From: an uncultured Paracoccaceae bacterium
GTDB taxonomy: Bacteria; Pseudomonadota; Alphaproteobacteria; Rhodobacterales; Rhodobacteraceae
DNA: 64,000 nt
Direction of reading: 5' to 3'
NCBI GenBank assembly: GCA_943787985.1
Contig: CALSOO010000009.1
Location: 124,001-188,000 of the forward strand
This document shows, piece after piece, positions 29,419 to 38,919 of this stretch (position 1 is its first letter; every line of letters begins with the position of its first letter). The translations under genes were made by a program, and so were the position numbers. The notes beneath the pieces are model-generated. The model had not been told where the DNA came from and made no database searches. It saw nothing but the letters and a program-made list of their open reading frames with translations.

Positions 29419-30548
29419 TGGTTCATCGCCAGTGCAAAGCCGACGGCCCCTGCAACACAGGCGCCAAGGATCACCGCGATTGTTATTTTCAAAGCAGAGT
29501 AGGGGCGTTCGCCCTGCACCCGTCCCGTGCGCCCGTTCACAACAAAGCGGTAGGTGTTACCACGGTATTTGTAAGCCGCCAGCCAGACAGGCAGCAGCAC
29601 GTGTTTAAAGGTCACGCGGTTGATCTGTGTCTGGATGTCATGGATGCGCTGACGGTCCCCACCGATGTCAAATTTCACATCGCGTGCAATTTGAGCATCC
29701 ATGCGCGCCCGTGCCTCTGAAAACCCGTCCTCGAGTTCAATGGAATACCCCTCGGCCCGAAATCCGGCCAGGTAGGCGGGGCTGTATGGTTCCATCGCGG
29801 ACAGGTCCCACGGTTCAAGCGCATCTGTAAATTTCTTGGGCAATGATGTAGAAGCCAGCACCAATACGTCATCAAAGAAGCGGGCGACGCGGCCTGCGGC
29901 CCTGCTCCAGCGTGTTTTGGCCACTTGAACCTGGGTGCGTTTTCCATCGCGCATAACGGTTTGTGTTTCGTAGTAGATGATGCCGCGTTCGCCTGTGTAG
30001 TTGGATTTGGTGTTGGCATCAAAGGTCCAGTACGGGACGTAGATGCCCTGCATTTTGCGCCCTTTGCGGGCATAGCTTTGCAATCCTGAAGGGGCAAACC
30101 ACAACCCACCCAGCCAATCGGTCATGGCGGTACGGGCGGCATCTTCGTTCATCGCAAAGGGCAGCAATCCGCGTGGTTTGATGTGGCGATGGGTGCCGGT
30201 GTCCGTCACCACCGGGGTCGCGCAGAAGGGACATTCAGCGGCATGAACATCCGGTTCAAACTCGACCTGTGCGGCGCAATTGGGGCACTTGGACACCCGC
30301 ATTTCTTCGATGTCGGCGTTTGGCAATTCGGCCTGCAGGGCTGTACGGAAGTCCAGCTCTTTGATGGCGTGAACTGCCCCGCCGTTCGTCATGTGGCCAG
30401 TGTTGCCGCAGTGATCGCAGCTCAATTGCCCTGCAACAGGATCAAACCGGAAGTCTGCCCCGCAGTTGTCGCAGGGAAAACGGTGTTCTTGGTCTGGGGC
30501 TGCGCCGTCCATGCTGGGTCCTGCGTTGTTTGCTGCTGAGTGCGCCAC
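29415..30548 (-). CDS. TFIIB-type zinc-ribbon membrane protein (YdjG-like)
   Basis: CDNCGADFRFDPVAGQLSCDHCG and CPNCAAQVEFEPDVHAAECPFC zinc ribbons; C-terminal TM. Confidence 0.75.
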   Translation of the reverse strand: MAHSAANNAGPSMDGAAPDQEHRFPCDNCGADFRFDPVAGQLSCDHCGNTGHMTNGGAVHAIKELDFRTALQAELPNADIEEMRVSKCPNCAAQVEFEPDVHAAECPFCATPVVTDTGTHRHIKPRGLLPFAMNEDAARTAMTDWLGGLWFAPSGLQSYARKGRKMQGIYVPYWTFDANTKSNYTGERGIIYYETQTVMRDGKRTQVQVAKTRWSRAAGRVARFFDDVLVLASTSLPKKFTDALEPWDLSAMEPYSPAYLAGFRAEGYSIELEDGFSEARARMDAQIARDVKFDIGGDRQRIHDIQTQINRVTFKHVLLPVWLAAYKYRGNTYRFVVNGRTGRVQGERPYSALKITIAVILGACVAGAVGFALAMNQ

Positions 30549-30608
30549 AAAACGGGCAAAAAAGGGTGGATCGTGGCGCGCTCCCGACTGTGGTGGCGCG
30601 CCGATGCA

Positions 30609-31727
30609 TCATGCACCCGGTGGAGGGGGCGGCAGAATGGTGAACAATTGGGCCAATTCGCGCACGTCTTCGGCACGTATCCAGCCATCCTGACCGGCGG
30701 TCCAAACAAAACTGTCGCGGGTGAGGGTGCCGTCGCTGACCATCCGTCCCATTTTGGCCTTTGAGAAAGGACCTGTTGTCGCGCCGCCTTCGGCCACGTG
30801 CCAAACGTGTTCAACGGGCGGGGGGGGAGGGGCCATGGCGGGGGCAGGGGCGGATTGTTGGGGGGCAGGGGCCGAGCCCCATGGGCCTGCGTTCATGCCT
30901 TGGGCCATTTGCATCCCCAATCCAGCGCCAAGCCCTGCTTGCATGGCCCCGGCACCTGTTCCGTCACGGCCCAACGCCTCTGCCGCCTGGAACTGCATGT
31001 ATTCGTTGAGGTTTCCGATCACGCCCATTGAGGACCGCTTGTCCATGACCTCTTCGACCGCTGGCGGAAGGGAGATGTTCTCGATGTAGAGTTCGGGCAG
31101 GGACAGGCCGTATTCCGCGAGTTGGGCTGTGATGTCTTTGGCCACAAGCTGGCTGAGTTCACGGGTGTTGGCCGCCATATCGAGAACCGGAATGCCAGAG
31201 CGCGCAAGGGTGCGCGAGAACTCTTGAACGATGATGTTGCGGATCTGGAAGCTGATCTCGTCCATCGTGAATTCGCCATCCGTCCCGACGATTTCAACGA
31301 GGAACCGCGCAGGATCGCTGACCTTGACGGAATAGGTGCCAAAGGCGCGCAGACGCACAGGGCCGAATTCCGGATCACGGCAGATGATCGGGTTTTTTGT
31401 GCCCCATTTCAGATCGTTGAAGCGGGTTGTGTTGACGAAATAGACTTCGGATTTGAACGGGCTTTTGAAACCGTGATCCCAATGTTGCAACGTGGTGAGC
31501 AACGGCATGTTGTTGGTTTCCAGCATGTACAGGCCCGGAGTGAAAACATCCGCCAGCTGCCCCTCGTGAATAAAGACGGCCGCTTGCCCTTCGCGCACGG
31601 TCAGTTTGGCGCCGTATTTGATCTCGTGGCCTTCGCGTTCAAAGCGGTTCACCATCGTATCGCGCGTGTCATCGACCCAATGAATGACGTCGATGAATTC
31701 ACCTGTCAGAAAATCAAAAATACCCAT
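30609..31727 (-). CDS. SPFH domain protein (YdjI / virion-core-like) with C-terminal GYF_2 domain
   Basis: MGIFDFLTGEFIDVIHWVDDTRDTMVNRFEREGHEIKYGAKLTVREGQAAVFIHEGQ; C-terminal WHVAEGGATTGPFSKAKMGRMVSDGTLTRDSFVW. Confidence 0.85.
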   Translation of the reverse strand: MGIFDFLTGEFIDVIHWVDDTRDTMVNRFEREGHEIKYGAKLTVREGQAAVFIHEGQLADVFTPGLYMLETNNMPLLTTLQHWDHGFKSPFKSEVYFVNTTRFNDLKWGTKNPIICRDPEFGPVRLRAFGTYSVKVSDPARFLVEIVGTDGEFTMDEISFQIRNIIVQEFSRTLARSGIPVLDMAANTRELSQLVAKDITAQLAEYGLSLPELYIENISLPPAVEEVMDKRSSMGVIGNLNEYMQFQAAEALGRDGTGAGAMQAGLGAGLGMQMAQGMNAGPWGSAPAPQQSAPAPAMAPPPPPVEHVWHVAEGGATTGPFSKAKMGRMVSDGTLTRDSFVWTAGQDGWIRAEDVRELAQLFTILPPPPPGA

Positions 31728-31749
31728 GAGGGTCTCCTTCCTTTGCCGC

Positions 31750-32712
31750 TTAAAGCGGCCCTTGTGTCAGTTCACGCGCGAGAATGCGCACAATTGGGGC
31801 GGCTTGCTCTTGGCTCAGACCGGATTTGAGGCGCTTGTCGTAGAGCATCGACAGCAACAGTTCGTCGTGATTGGTGAGCAAGGCGAATTCGTCATCGTCA
31901 TTGAAGATCGAGGGGCGCGCTTCGGGGCTGTCATTGGCAAGCCCAAGCCCTTGGGCCAGTTCCTCGTGTATGCAGGACAAGCGCAACAAATCAGGGTTTT
32001 CGGAACGGATCACTGCAACGGCCGCTGTGTAGGTACTGCTTTGTGGTCCCGCCGCGTAAGCCGCGACGGCGCAGTAGATGTCATCGCCCAGGTTGCTCAC
32101 CGGTGTGAGGTTGTTGGGGGTTATTCCGGGCAGTTTGGTCGCAATCGCATTCAAGGTGCTGGCGCGATCATCCTCGGAGACAAAGAACACCAGAAAGTTC
32201 GGGCGCTTCGACATGCTGACGGGATGGCCTGTGGCGCGGGCCAGACGGTTCGCATAAGCGGCAACATCGGCGCTGTCGCGCGCGCGCTGTGAAGGGGGGA
32301 CTGACGGGCCAAAGACCACTTCAAAGCGTACAGGTTCCTCCCACCGGCGCAATTGGCCGGACGTGGCCGGAGAGATCCCGCCGCTGTCGTATTCGTTGTA
32401 AAACACCAGCCGCTTGAAGTTGCGCGCCAGCATATCTGCACTGAACGGAGTGTCCGGACCGCCGCCGTCCTGGCGCAGTAACCCCTGCGTGAGTTGCGAT
32501 GACTGTACAGTGGTCAAATAGCTGCGCAATGCAGCGCTTTCGGGGGATGTGGCTTGGGCAACCTGCACAGGGCGCGGAACCAAGCCAGCGGGTCGGGCTA
32601 TGGGCGTCAAAACCGTCTGGACGGGAAGCGCTGCGTCGCAGGCAACAAGGGACAGGAGGCAGGCAAAGCCCACCCCCAATCGTTGTCTGATGCCTGAACG
32701 CGTTGTTGTCAT
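31750..32712 (-). CDS. DUF2927-type lipoprotein/secreted protein
   Basis: Secretion-signal-like N-terminus (LLSLVACDAALP) and LSCIHEELAQGLGLANDSPEARPSIFNDDDEFALLT family signature. Confidence 0.7.
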   Translation of the reverse strand: MTTTRSGIRQRLGVGFACLLSLVACDAALPVQTVLTPIARPAGLVPRPVQVAQATSPESAALRSYLTTVQSSQLTQGLLRQDGGGPDTPFSADMLARNFKRLVFYNEYDSGGISPATSGQLRRWEEPVRFEVVFGPSVPPSQRARDSADVAAYANRLARATGHPVSMSKRPNFLVFFVSEDDRASTLNAIATKLPGITPNNLTPVSNLGDDIYCAVAAYAAGPQSSTYTAAVAVIRSENPDLLRLSCIHEELAQGLGLANDSPEARPSIFNDDDEFALLTNHDELLLSMLYDKRLKSGLSQEQAAPIVRILARELTQGPL

Positions 32713-32715
32713 AGC

Positions 32716-33912
32716 TTAGCTAGGCACAGCAGTCGCGGCGTTGTCGCCAACTCCGTCCTTGCGCGCTTTTGCGGACGCGAGGGTGTCGCGCAGATCGGCT
32801 TCCATTTTCTTGAGCTCGGCTTCGGCTTCGGCGCGTTTTGCCTTGCCTTCATCCGCAATCTGCAAGCTGTCCTGAATGGTGCCAATAAGGTCTGCGTTGG
32901 CCTTTTTGACCGCTTCGATGTCGAACACGCCGCGCTCCATCTCTTCGCGGATCATCTTGTTGCTGGACCGCAGGTTGGCGGCGTTGGCTGTCAACAATTC
33001 GTTGGTCAGATCGTTGGCATCGCGCACCGCGGCGGCGGCCTCGGCAGAGCGTTGAATGGTCACGGCCTGGGCCAATTGCGTTTCCCACAACGGCACTGTG
33101 TTGACGAGGGTGGAGTTGATCTTGGTGACCAGGGATTTGTCGTTTTCTTGCACCAAACGGATGGATGGCAAGGACTGCATGGTGACCTGACGGGTGAGTT
33201 TCAGATCATGGACGCGGCGTTCCAGATCATCCCGCGCGGCGCGTAGATCGCGCAATTCCTGTGCGACCATAACTTGATCGTTTTCCGCAGCAGCTTGTAC
33301 CTCGGCCTCTTTTGCGGGAATGACGATGGCATCGAGCTCTTTGATTTTCTCTTCGCCTGCAGAGATGTACAGCGCCAATTCGTCATAGAAATCGAGGGTT
33401 TTGTCGTAAAGCACATCCAGTGATTTGATGTCTTTGAGCAGCGTATGCTCATGCGCCAGAAGATCATCGGTGATCTTGTCGATCTGGGTTTGGACCATCT
33501 CGAATTTGGCCGTGAACTTGGCGAAAGGTGCCGCGCGGCCCAGCAGTTTTTCCCACCAGCTGCGATCTCGGCGAACGTTCAGTTCAGAGACCGAGAAGCC
33601 GCGAATGGTCGTCACGATGCCGCGCAGGCTGTCACCGGCTGGGCCTACGTCTTTGTTGCGTACATCGGCGAGCATGGACTGGGAGATGACTTGCAGTTCG
33701 GCTTGTGCGCCGGACCCGAAGGACACGATAGAATTCGTGTCACTCATGTCGATTTCGTTCATGCGTTTGCGGATTTCTTCACCAAGCGGTGCATCGGCGT
33801 CGGCCAGCGGCACAATTGCGCCCGCGTCAACAGGTTCGCGCAGTGCGACGGCTGTGACTTGCTCGATTTGAGCGAGGGTTTGGCTTGCTTTTTCGCGGGT
33901 TGCTTCAGACAT
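32716..33912 (-). CDS. toxic anion resistance protein TelA family
   Basis: IVSFGSGAQAELQVISQSMLADVRNKDVG...WEKLLG; C-terminal LTNELLTANAANLR. Confidence 0.9.
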   Translation of the reverse strand: MSEATREKASQTLAQIEQVTAVALREPVDAGAIVPLADADAPLGEEIRKRMNEIDMSDTNSIVSFGSGAQAELQVISQSMLADVRNKDVGPAGDSLRGIVTTIRGFSVSELNVRRDRSWWEKLLGRAAPFAKFTAKFEMVQTQIDKITDDLLAHEHTLLKDIKSLDVLYDKTLDFYDELALYISAGEEKIKELDAIVIPAKEAEVQAAAENDQVMVAQELRDLRAARDDLERRVHDLKLTRQVTMQSLPSIRLVQENDKSLVTKINSTLVNTVPLWETQLAQAVTIQRSAEAAAAVRDANDLTNELLTANAANLRSSNKMIREEMERGVFDIEAVKKANADLIGTIQDSLQIADEGKAKRAEAEAELKKMEADLRDTLASAKARKDGVGDNAATAVPS

Positions 33913-33952
33913 TTTGGGTCCCCTGTGTATGGCAGTAGTGTTTTTGTGTTGG

Positions 33953-34846
33953 CTACGAATTTGTAGACGGGATCGTGACGCCTTCGCGTTTCAGCCGATC
34001 CCTTAGAACGTCGATTTCGATGTTTAGATCGCTGCGGTCGTCCAGCAACAATTTGGAGGTGCGCGCGTCAAACCCCGCACTGAGGTCATCCAGCAGACTG
34101 GCATAATCCTCGCGGGCTTTCGGGTCTTCGGTGCGGCTGTAGATATCCGCGAACTTCACGGTCGCGTCGCGTGCGCCCAGCAAATAGACACCCAAATACT
34201 TGCGCGCGGCAGTGAGGTCACGCGGGTCTTCTTCGACGGTACGGATCAATTCACGGGCTTTGATTTGAAAGCCCGCGAGCCTGCGCTCCATATGGCGGTC
34301 GCCTGCGCGCAGCATTGCATCGGACATTTCCTCCAGACGGGCTTCGGCTTCGTCCACCACGCGCGCCACGCGGTCTTGTTGGTAGGTGTCGACGCCTTCC
34401 ATGCCTTTGGAGCGCAAAGGATCAATGCCAAAGGCCGCGATGTGCAGCCCCATAGCGGCCGCGCCGTACAGCAACGGTGCAACCAGCCCCGGTTCAGAGC
34501 GGTATGCGGCCAGCGCAATCCCGACGCCGGTGAGCACGGACGAGAAGATCTTGCGCGGTATCGCGGGTTTGCGCGCGACTTTGCGCTCCATGAACGCAGC
34601 CTCGGCTTGCAGACCGCCGCGCAACAAGAAAGCCGCCCCCGTCAGGGCCGCGGCAGAGGCCAGCGCCACGCTCAACCCGATCGCGCCATCGTTGAGTGCC
34701 AGAAACACCATCGGGATCGCGGGGATAAACAGCACATTGGCGCGTGCGCCCACTGGATTGACCCGCGCCTTGGCATAGGCGGGTGTCGTGTCCAGATCGC
34801 TTTCGGTTCCATCGGGGCTGAACTTGCCGCCAAACTTCTTAGCCAT
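33953..34846 (-). CDS. XpaC family (5-bromo-4-chloroindolyl phosphate hydrolysis) protein
   Basis: TM pair followed by coiled-coil region with YLGVYLLGARDATVKFADIY; adjacent to TelA as commonly seen. Confidence 0.8.
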   Translation of the reverse strand: MAKKFGGKFSPDGTESDLDTTPAYAKARVNPVGARANVLFIPAIPMVFLALNDGAIGLSVALASAAALTGAAFLLRGGLQAEAAFMERKVARKPAIPRKIFSSVLTGVGIALAAYRSEPGLVAPLLYGAAAMGLHIAAFGIDPLRSKGMEGVDTYQQDRVARVVDEAEARLEEMSDAMLRAGDRHMERRLAGFQIKARELIRTVEEDPRDLTAARKYLGVYLLGARDATVKFADIYSRTEDPKAREDYASLLDDLSAGFDARTSKLLLDDRSDLNIEIDVLRDRLKREGVTIPSTNS

Positions 34847-34849
34847 GTT

Positions 34850-34939
34850 TCAAAGCCCTCCAAGCGTGCCGGTGGTGACACCAAACATCAAAGCGATGAG
34901 CGCCGCATAGGCGATTTTCTGAAAGCTGTTCGGTGTCAT
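34850..34939 (-). CDS. putative 29-aa single-TM microprotein MTPNSFQKIAYAALIALMFGVTTGTLGGL
   Basis: ATG at 34939, TGA at 34850-34852; purine-rich AAGGGGA just upstream; lies between TerC and XpaC genes on the same strand; below ORF-track length cutoff. Confidence 0.6.
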   Translation of the reverse strand: MTPNSFQKIAYAALIALMFGVTTGTLGGL

Positions 34940-34988
34940 AACGGTCCCCTTGGGCCCAAAATAGGTGGTCTTGCGCAATATTGCCAGC

Positions 34989-35831
34989 TTAGTGCTTGGC
35001 GCCAGTGCGGCGTTCGGCATTAAGCTTGCGGGTGTAGCCTGACTGGATCACTTCCACCGCGACCAATACCAGCACCGAGAAGTAAAAGGTGGTTTTGGAC
35101 ATCGGGATGACCTCATAGCCGCCAAGTTTCAAAGCCAGACTGTCGTCGTGCATGGCATGTGCTGCGGCCTGACCTGCTTCACCGATCAGAACAATCCCGA
35201 CGATCAACAGGATAAACAGGCCCAAAACCTCATACATGCGGTTTTTCTCCAGAAAACGGGTAACGCCGTCGGCCAGCAGAACCATCGCGAGACCTGACAA
35301 CAAAATCGCAGTGGCAAGGATGGGAAAGACGTCCGTGATTGCAATCGCGGAAAGCACGGAATCAAACGAAAAGATCAGGTTCATCAGGACAATCATCATA
35401 ATAACCTGCGTGGCAGATTTGCCTGACTTGTGTTCCACATCGGTGCTCAGGTCGTGGATGCTCAGCATGTGCCCGATTTCTTTGACGGCGGTATACATGA
35501 TGAAGATGCCGCCAAAGATAAACACGCAGGTGGCAAAGTTCACTCCACCTTCGATGATGCCTGTCCATTCAAAGATGTAGAAGGGTTCGGCCATCGCGTC
35601 GATCAACTGGATCATGGTGAACAGCAATACAATCCGCAAAGCGACCGCAATCATGATCCCCCAACGGCGTACATTGGCCTGCTGCGCGACAGGCGCGCGC
35701 TGGCTTTCGATACTGATGTACAAAAGGTTGTCAAACCCCAACACCGCTTGCAAGAAGCACAGCATCAAAAGGTTGCCAAGATTTTCAAAGGTCGCCAATT
35801 GCAACAGATAGTCAGCCATAATATTCCCCAC
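34989..35831 (-). CDS. TerC family integral membrane protein
   Basis: FLQAVLGFDNLLYISIESQR and NLIFSFDSVLSAIAITD motifs of TerC. Confidence 0.92.
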   Translation of the reverse strand: MGNIMADYLLQLATFENLGNLLMLCFLQAVLGFDNLLYISIESQRAPVAQQANVRRWGIMIAVALRIVLLFTMIQLIDAMAEPFYIFEWTGIIEGGVNFATCVFIFGGIFIMYTAVKEIGHMLSIHDLSTDVEHKSGKSATQVIMMIVLMNLIFSFDSVLSAIAITDVFPILATAILLSGLAMVLLADGVTRFLEKNRMYEVLGLFILLIVGIVLIGEAGQAAAHAMHDDSLALKLGGYEVIPMSKTTFYFSVLVLVAVEVIQSGYTRKLNAERRTGAKH

Positions 35832-35957
35832 AGCGTTTTTATTCGCTTAACGCCGCATTGTGACAATCGAAACCCCGCGCAAGGGGGAATTCAGGGTGAT
35901 TTTGCACCGTTGGTCCCGTTTCAAGGCGTTTTTGCGCAAGAAAGGGGCATTGAACGT

Positions 35958-37004
35958 TCAGCGTTTTTTGGGACCACCGGTCGGGCGACGTGGTGGCGCG
36001 CCGCTTGGCCGTCCAGATGAGGAGGGGCCGGAACGCCCTTTTCCCCCAGCATTCGGCTGTCCGCCCGGGGCGTCACTTGGGCGTCCGGTGGCCCCTTTTG
36101 CGTTGCGCCCATAAGGGGCCTTGGCGGGGCGGCCGGGTGCGTCGCCGCGTTTGGCCTCTTCGCGGGCCCGGTCACGGGTGCGCCCTTGTTCTGACGGTTT
36201 TCGCGATCCGCTTGGCTTGCGTTCAGGACGTTTGAGCGTTTTCTTGGTCGCTGTGCCAACGGGCTCTTCGATCGCCTCCATCCCCAACTGGTCGCGCATG
36301 ACTTTACGGCGGACTTCTTCGACGTCACCCTGTTTCAGGTCGCCCAATTGGAAAGGGCCATAGCTGACACGGATCAGACGGTTTACGTTCAGGCCGATGT
36401 CTTGCATCGCACGGCGAATTTCGCGGTTTTTCCCTTCGCGCAAGCCCACAGTCAGCCACGCGTTCGCGCCTTGTTGCCGGTCCAGCGTGATTTGCATGGG
36501 TTGGAACTTTTCACCGTCCACGATCACACCGTTGCGCAGCGGTGCAAACGTGTCTTCGGTCGGGCGCCCGTTCACGCGCACACGGTAGCGGCGCAACCAT
36601 CCGGTGGAGGGCAATTCCAGTTTGCGTTTGACGCCCCCGTCATTGGTGAGCAGCAAAAGGCCCTCGGAATTGATGTCCAAACGCCCGACGGACATCACGC
36701 GGGGCAAGTCCTCTGGCATCGCATCAAAGATCGTCTCGCGGTCTTTTTCGTCGCGATTGGTGGTCACCAGTCCCGCAGGCTTGTGATATAGCCATAGGCG
36801 CGCAGGCTCAGCGGCGGCAATTGGTTTGCCGTCCAGCGTGATCACATCGCCGGGCATCACATTGTGCGCCGCGCGGTCAATTTTTTCACCGTTCACGGCC
36901 ACGCGGCCTGCTTCAACGATTTTTTCAGCGTCGCGACGGCTGGCAATGCCTGCGCGGGCCAGTACTTTGGCGATCCGGTCGCCTTTGGGTGTGTCTTGTG
37001 TCAT
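35958..37004 (-). CDS. rluB: 23S rRNA pseudouridine synthase (RluB-like) with basic low-complexity C-terminal tail
   Basis: S4 domain RIAKVLARAGIASRRDAEKIV; VGRLDINSEGLLLLTNDG; EGKNREIRR. Confidence 0.9.
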   Translation of the reverse strand: MTQDTPKGDRIAKVLARAGIASRRDAEKIVEAGRVAVNGEKIDRAAHNVMPGDVITLDGKPIAAAEPARLWLYHKPAGLVTTNRDEKDRETIFDAMPEDLPRVMSVGRLDINSEGLLLLTNDGGVKRKLELPSTGWLRRYRVRVNGRPTEDTFAPLRNGVIVDGEKFQPMQITLDRQQGANAWLTVGLREGKNREIRRAMQDIGLNVNRLIRVSYGPFQLGDLKQGDVEEVRRKVMRDQLGMEAIEEPVGTATKKTLKRPERKPSGSRKPSEQGRTRDRAREEAKRGDAPGRPAKAPYGRNAKGATGRPSDAPGGQPNAGGKGRSGPSSSGRPSGAPPRRPTGGPKKR

Positions 37005-37067
37005 GCGCACGCTCTATCCTATCGCGCTGACTTGCGAAAGCGCACTGTTTGGTGTCAGACACAGGGT

Positions 37068-37517
37068 ATGACATTTCGATCTTTCATGGATATCGCGTTG
37101 TGTGAGGCGCAGGCTGCTGCAGATCGCGGTGAAGTCCCAGTCGGGGCCGTGATTGTGAATCCTGAAGGGACGGTGGTGGCCCAAGCGGGCAATCGCACGC
37201 GTGAGTGGAATGATCCGACGGCGCATGCAGAAATCGTGGCCATTCGCGCGGCCTGCGCGGATGCAAAGGTAGAGCGCCTTGTGGGGCATGACCTTTACGT
37301 CACCCTAGAGCCATGCCCGATGTGTGCCGCAGCCATTTCAAACGCTCGCATTGCAAGGTTGTATTACGGCGCGAGTGATCCCAAATCCGGCGGCGTGGCC
37401 ATGGGCGCGCGGGTGTTTGCCCGGCCCCAATGCCACCATGCCCCCGAGGTGTATGACGGGATTGGTGAGGCGGCTTCGGCTGCTTTGCTCAAAGCGTTTT
37501 TTGCGTCCAAACGTTAA
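37068..37517 (+). CDS. tadA: tRNA-specific adenosine deaminase
   Basis: NDPTAHAEIVAIR and LEPCPMCAAAI zinc/active-site motifs. Confidence 0.92.
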   Translation: MTFRSFMDIALCEAQAAADRGEVPVGAVIVNPEGTVVAQAGNRTREWNDPTAHAEIVAIRAACADAKVERLVGHDLYVTLEPCPMCAAAISNARIARLYYGASDPKSGGVAMGARVFARPQCHHAPEVYDGIGEAASAALLKAFFASKR

Positions 37518-37879
37518 TATTGGGACATTCGGGTGTCAGGCGAACGCGATTGGCACCATCACCCCGGGTCCGATCACCCGTAGGCTTGGCAAGTCTTCTG
37601 CAAAACCGTTAGCGTTTTGCTCCATCGGCTGCGTCTTTCATCCCCATTGGGAAGTGTTCCCGCACGCCTGAAACAACGATGTCGGTTTTGTAAAAGTCCC
37701 CGATCCAGTCCATTTCAGCCATGATCCCTGTGTCGCGCGGGATGCAGGTTCAATTTCTTGCGCCACGAAAACGGCCTTGCCCCATCCCGATTATTTGCAC
37801 GACGTATCCCTTCATGCTTATCGTGATCCTGACACGGCTGTAGGTGTGTGAAAGCCGTTGCGCCCGTTAGCGGAGGGGG

Positions 37880-38527
37880 ATGAGCATGAACTGGTCCCAG
37901 AAATCGGACAACTATTGTGAGCGCACGGACCTGAGTTATTGGTCCGAGCCGTTGAACGCGATCAGCAATGCGGCTTTTGTGATTGCGGCGGCATGGATGT
38001 GGCGGCGATGCGTTGGAGCAGGGTGGGCGCGGGCTTTGTGTGCCGTGCTGTTCATGATCGGGATCGGGTCGTTCCTGTTTCACACGCACGCGACCCGCTG
38101 GGCCGAGATGGCGGACGTCGTGCCCATCGGAGCGTTCATTCTGCTGTATTTGTTCCTTGTGAACCGCGATTTTGTCGGGTTGCCGTGGTGGGGCGCGGTT
38201 TTGGCTACGGCAGGGTTTGTTCCCTATGCCATTGTGATCGTGCCGGTGCTGGACCGCATCCCGTTTGTCATGATTTCAAACTTCTACTGGTCGGTGCCGA
38301 TCTTGTTGAGCGGCTACGCGGTTTTTTTATACAGACGCATGCCGCAAACGGCCAAAGGGATGGTTGGCGGGGCCGCATTGTTGTGCGTGTCGATCTCCAT
38401 TCGCTCGAACGACGAAAGCCTGTGTGCGCATTGGCCCATTGGCACCCATTTCATCTGGCATGTCCTGAATGCCTGCATGTTGGGGTGGATGATCGAAGTC
38501 TACCGCCGTCAGGTGTCCGCGACCTGA
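37880..38527 (+). CDS. ceramidase family membrane protein
   Basis: YCERTDLSYWSEPLNAISNAAFVIAA, IGSFLFHTHATRWAEMADVVPI, HWPIGTHFIWHVLNACMLG. Confidence 0.88.
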   Translation: MSMNWSQKSDNYCERTDLSYWSEPLNAISNAAFVIAAAWMWRRCVGAGWARALCAVLFMIGIGSFLFHTHATRWAEMADVVPIGAFILLYLFLVNRDFVGLPWWGAVLATAGFVPYAIVIVPVLDRIPFVMISNFYWSVPILLSGYAVFLYRRMPQTAKGMVGGAALLCVSISIRSNDESLCAHWPIGTHFIWHVLNACMLGWMIEVYRRQVSAT

Positions 38528-38919
38528 TGGACTTCGATAATATTGCCGTCAGGATCGTAAAAGAACACCTGATGCCACTGGGCGGCGGCAGTATGCCCCC
38601 AATCGGAATAAGAAATACCCTGCGCATCCAGATGGGCTTTGAACGCCTGGATGTCATCGGTGCGGTAGGCGATATGGCCCCGCTCTACGGGGTTGACGGC
38701 GTGCCCTGTCTTGAAGCTAACTGTTAGGTCTTTTTCCGCGATGTGGGTTTGCACGGCCCCGTCTGTGCGAAAGGCGAGTTCTCCTGCGTACCCTTTGTTT
38801 TTCTCTTGTTGGGGGATGTCTTGGGTCACCGGATCCAGTTGCAACACATCGCGGTAAAATGCGTCAAGGCGGTGCACATTTTCAGAACTGAAGCTGACGT
38901 GATGAAGGGTGAGTTTCAT
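38509..38919 (-). CDS. VOC family (glyoxalase-like) protein
   Basis: MKLTLHHVSFSSENVHRLDAFYRDVLQLDP ... FFYDPDGNIIEVHQV. Confidence 0.85.
   Translation of the reverse strand: MKLTLHHVSFSSENVHRLDAFYRDVLQLDPVTQDIPQQEKNKGYAGELAFRTDGAVQTHIAEKDLTVSFKTGHAVNPVERGHIAYRTDDIQAFKAHLDAQGISYSDWGHTAAAQWHQVFFYDPDGNIIEVHQVADT

Noticed and set aside
37540-37870. Possible remnant gene between tadA and ceramidase gene (minus strand reads MAEMDWIGDFYKTDIVVSGVREHFPMGMKDAADGAKR)
   Set aside because: Short pieces in different frames with no family I can recognise; left unannotated.
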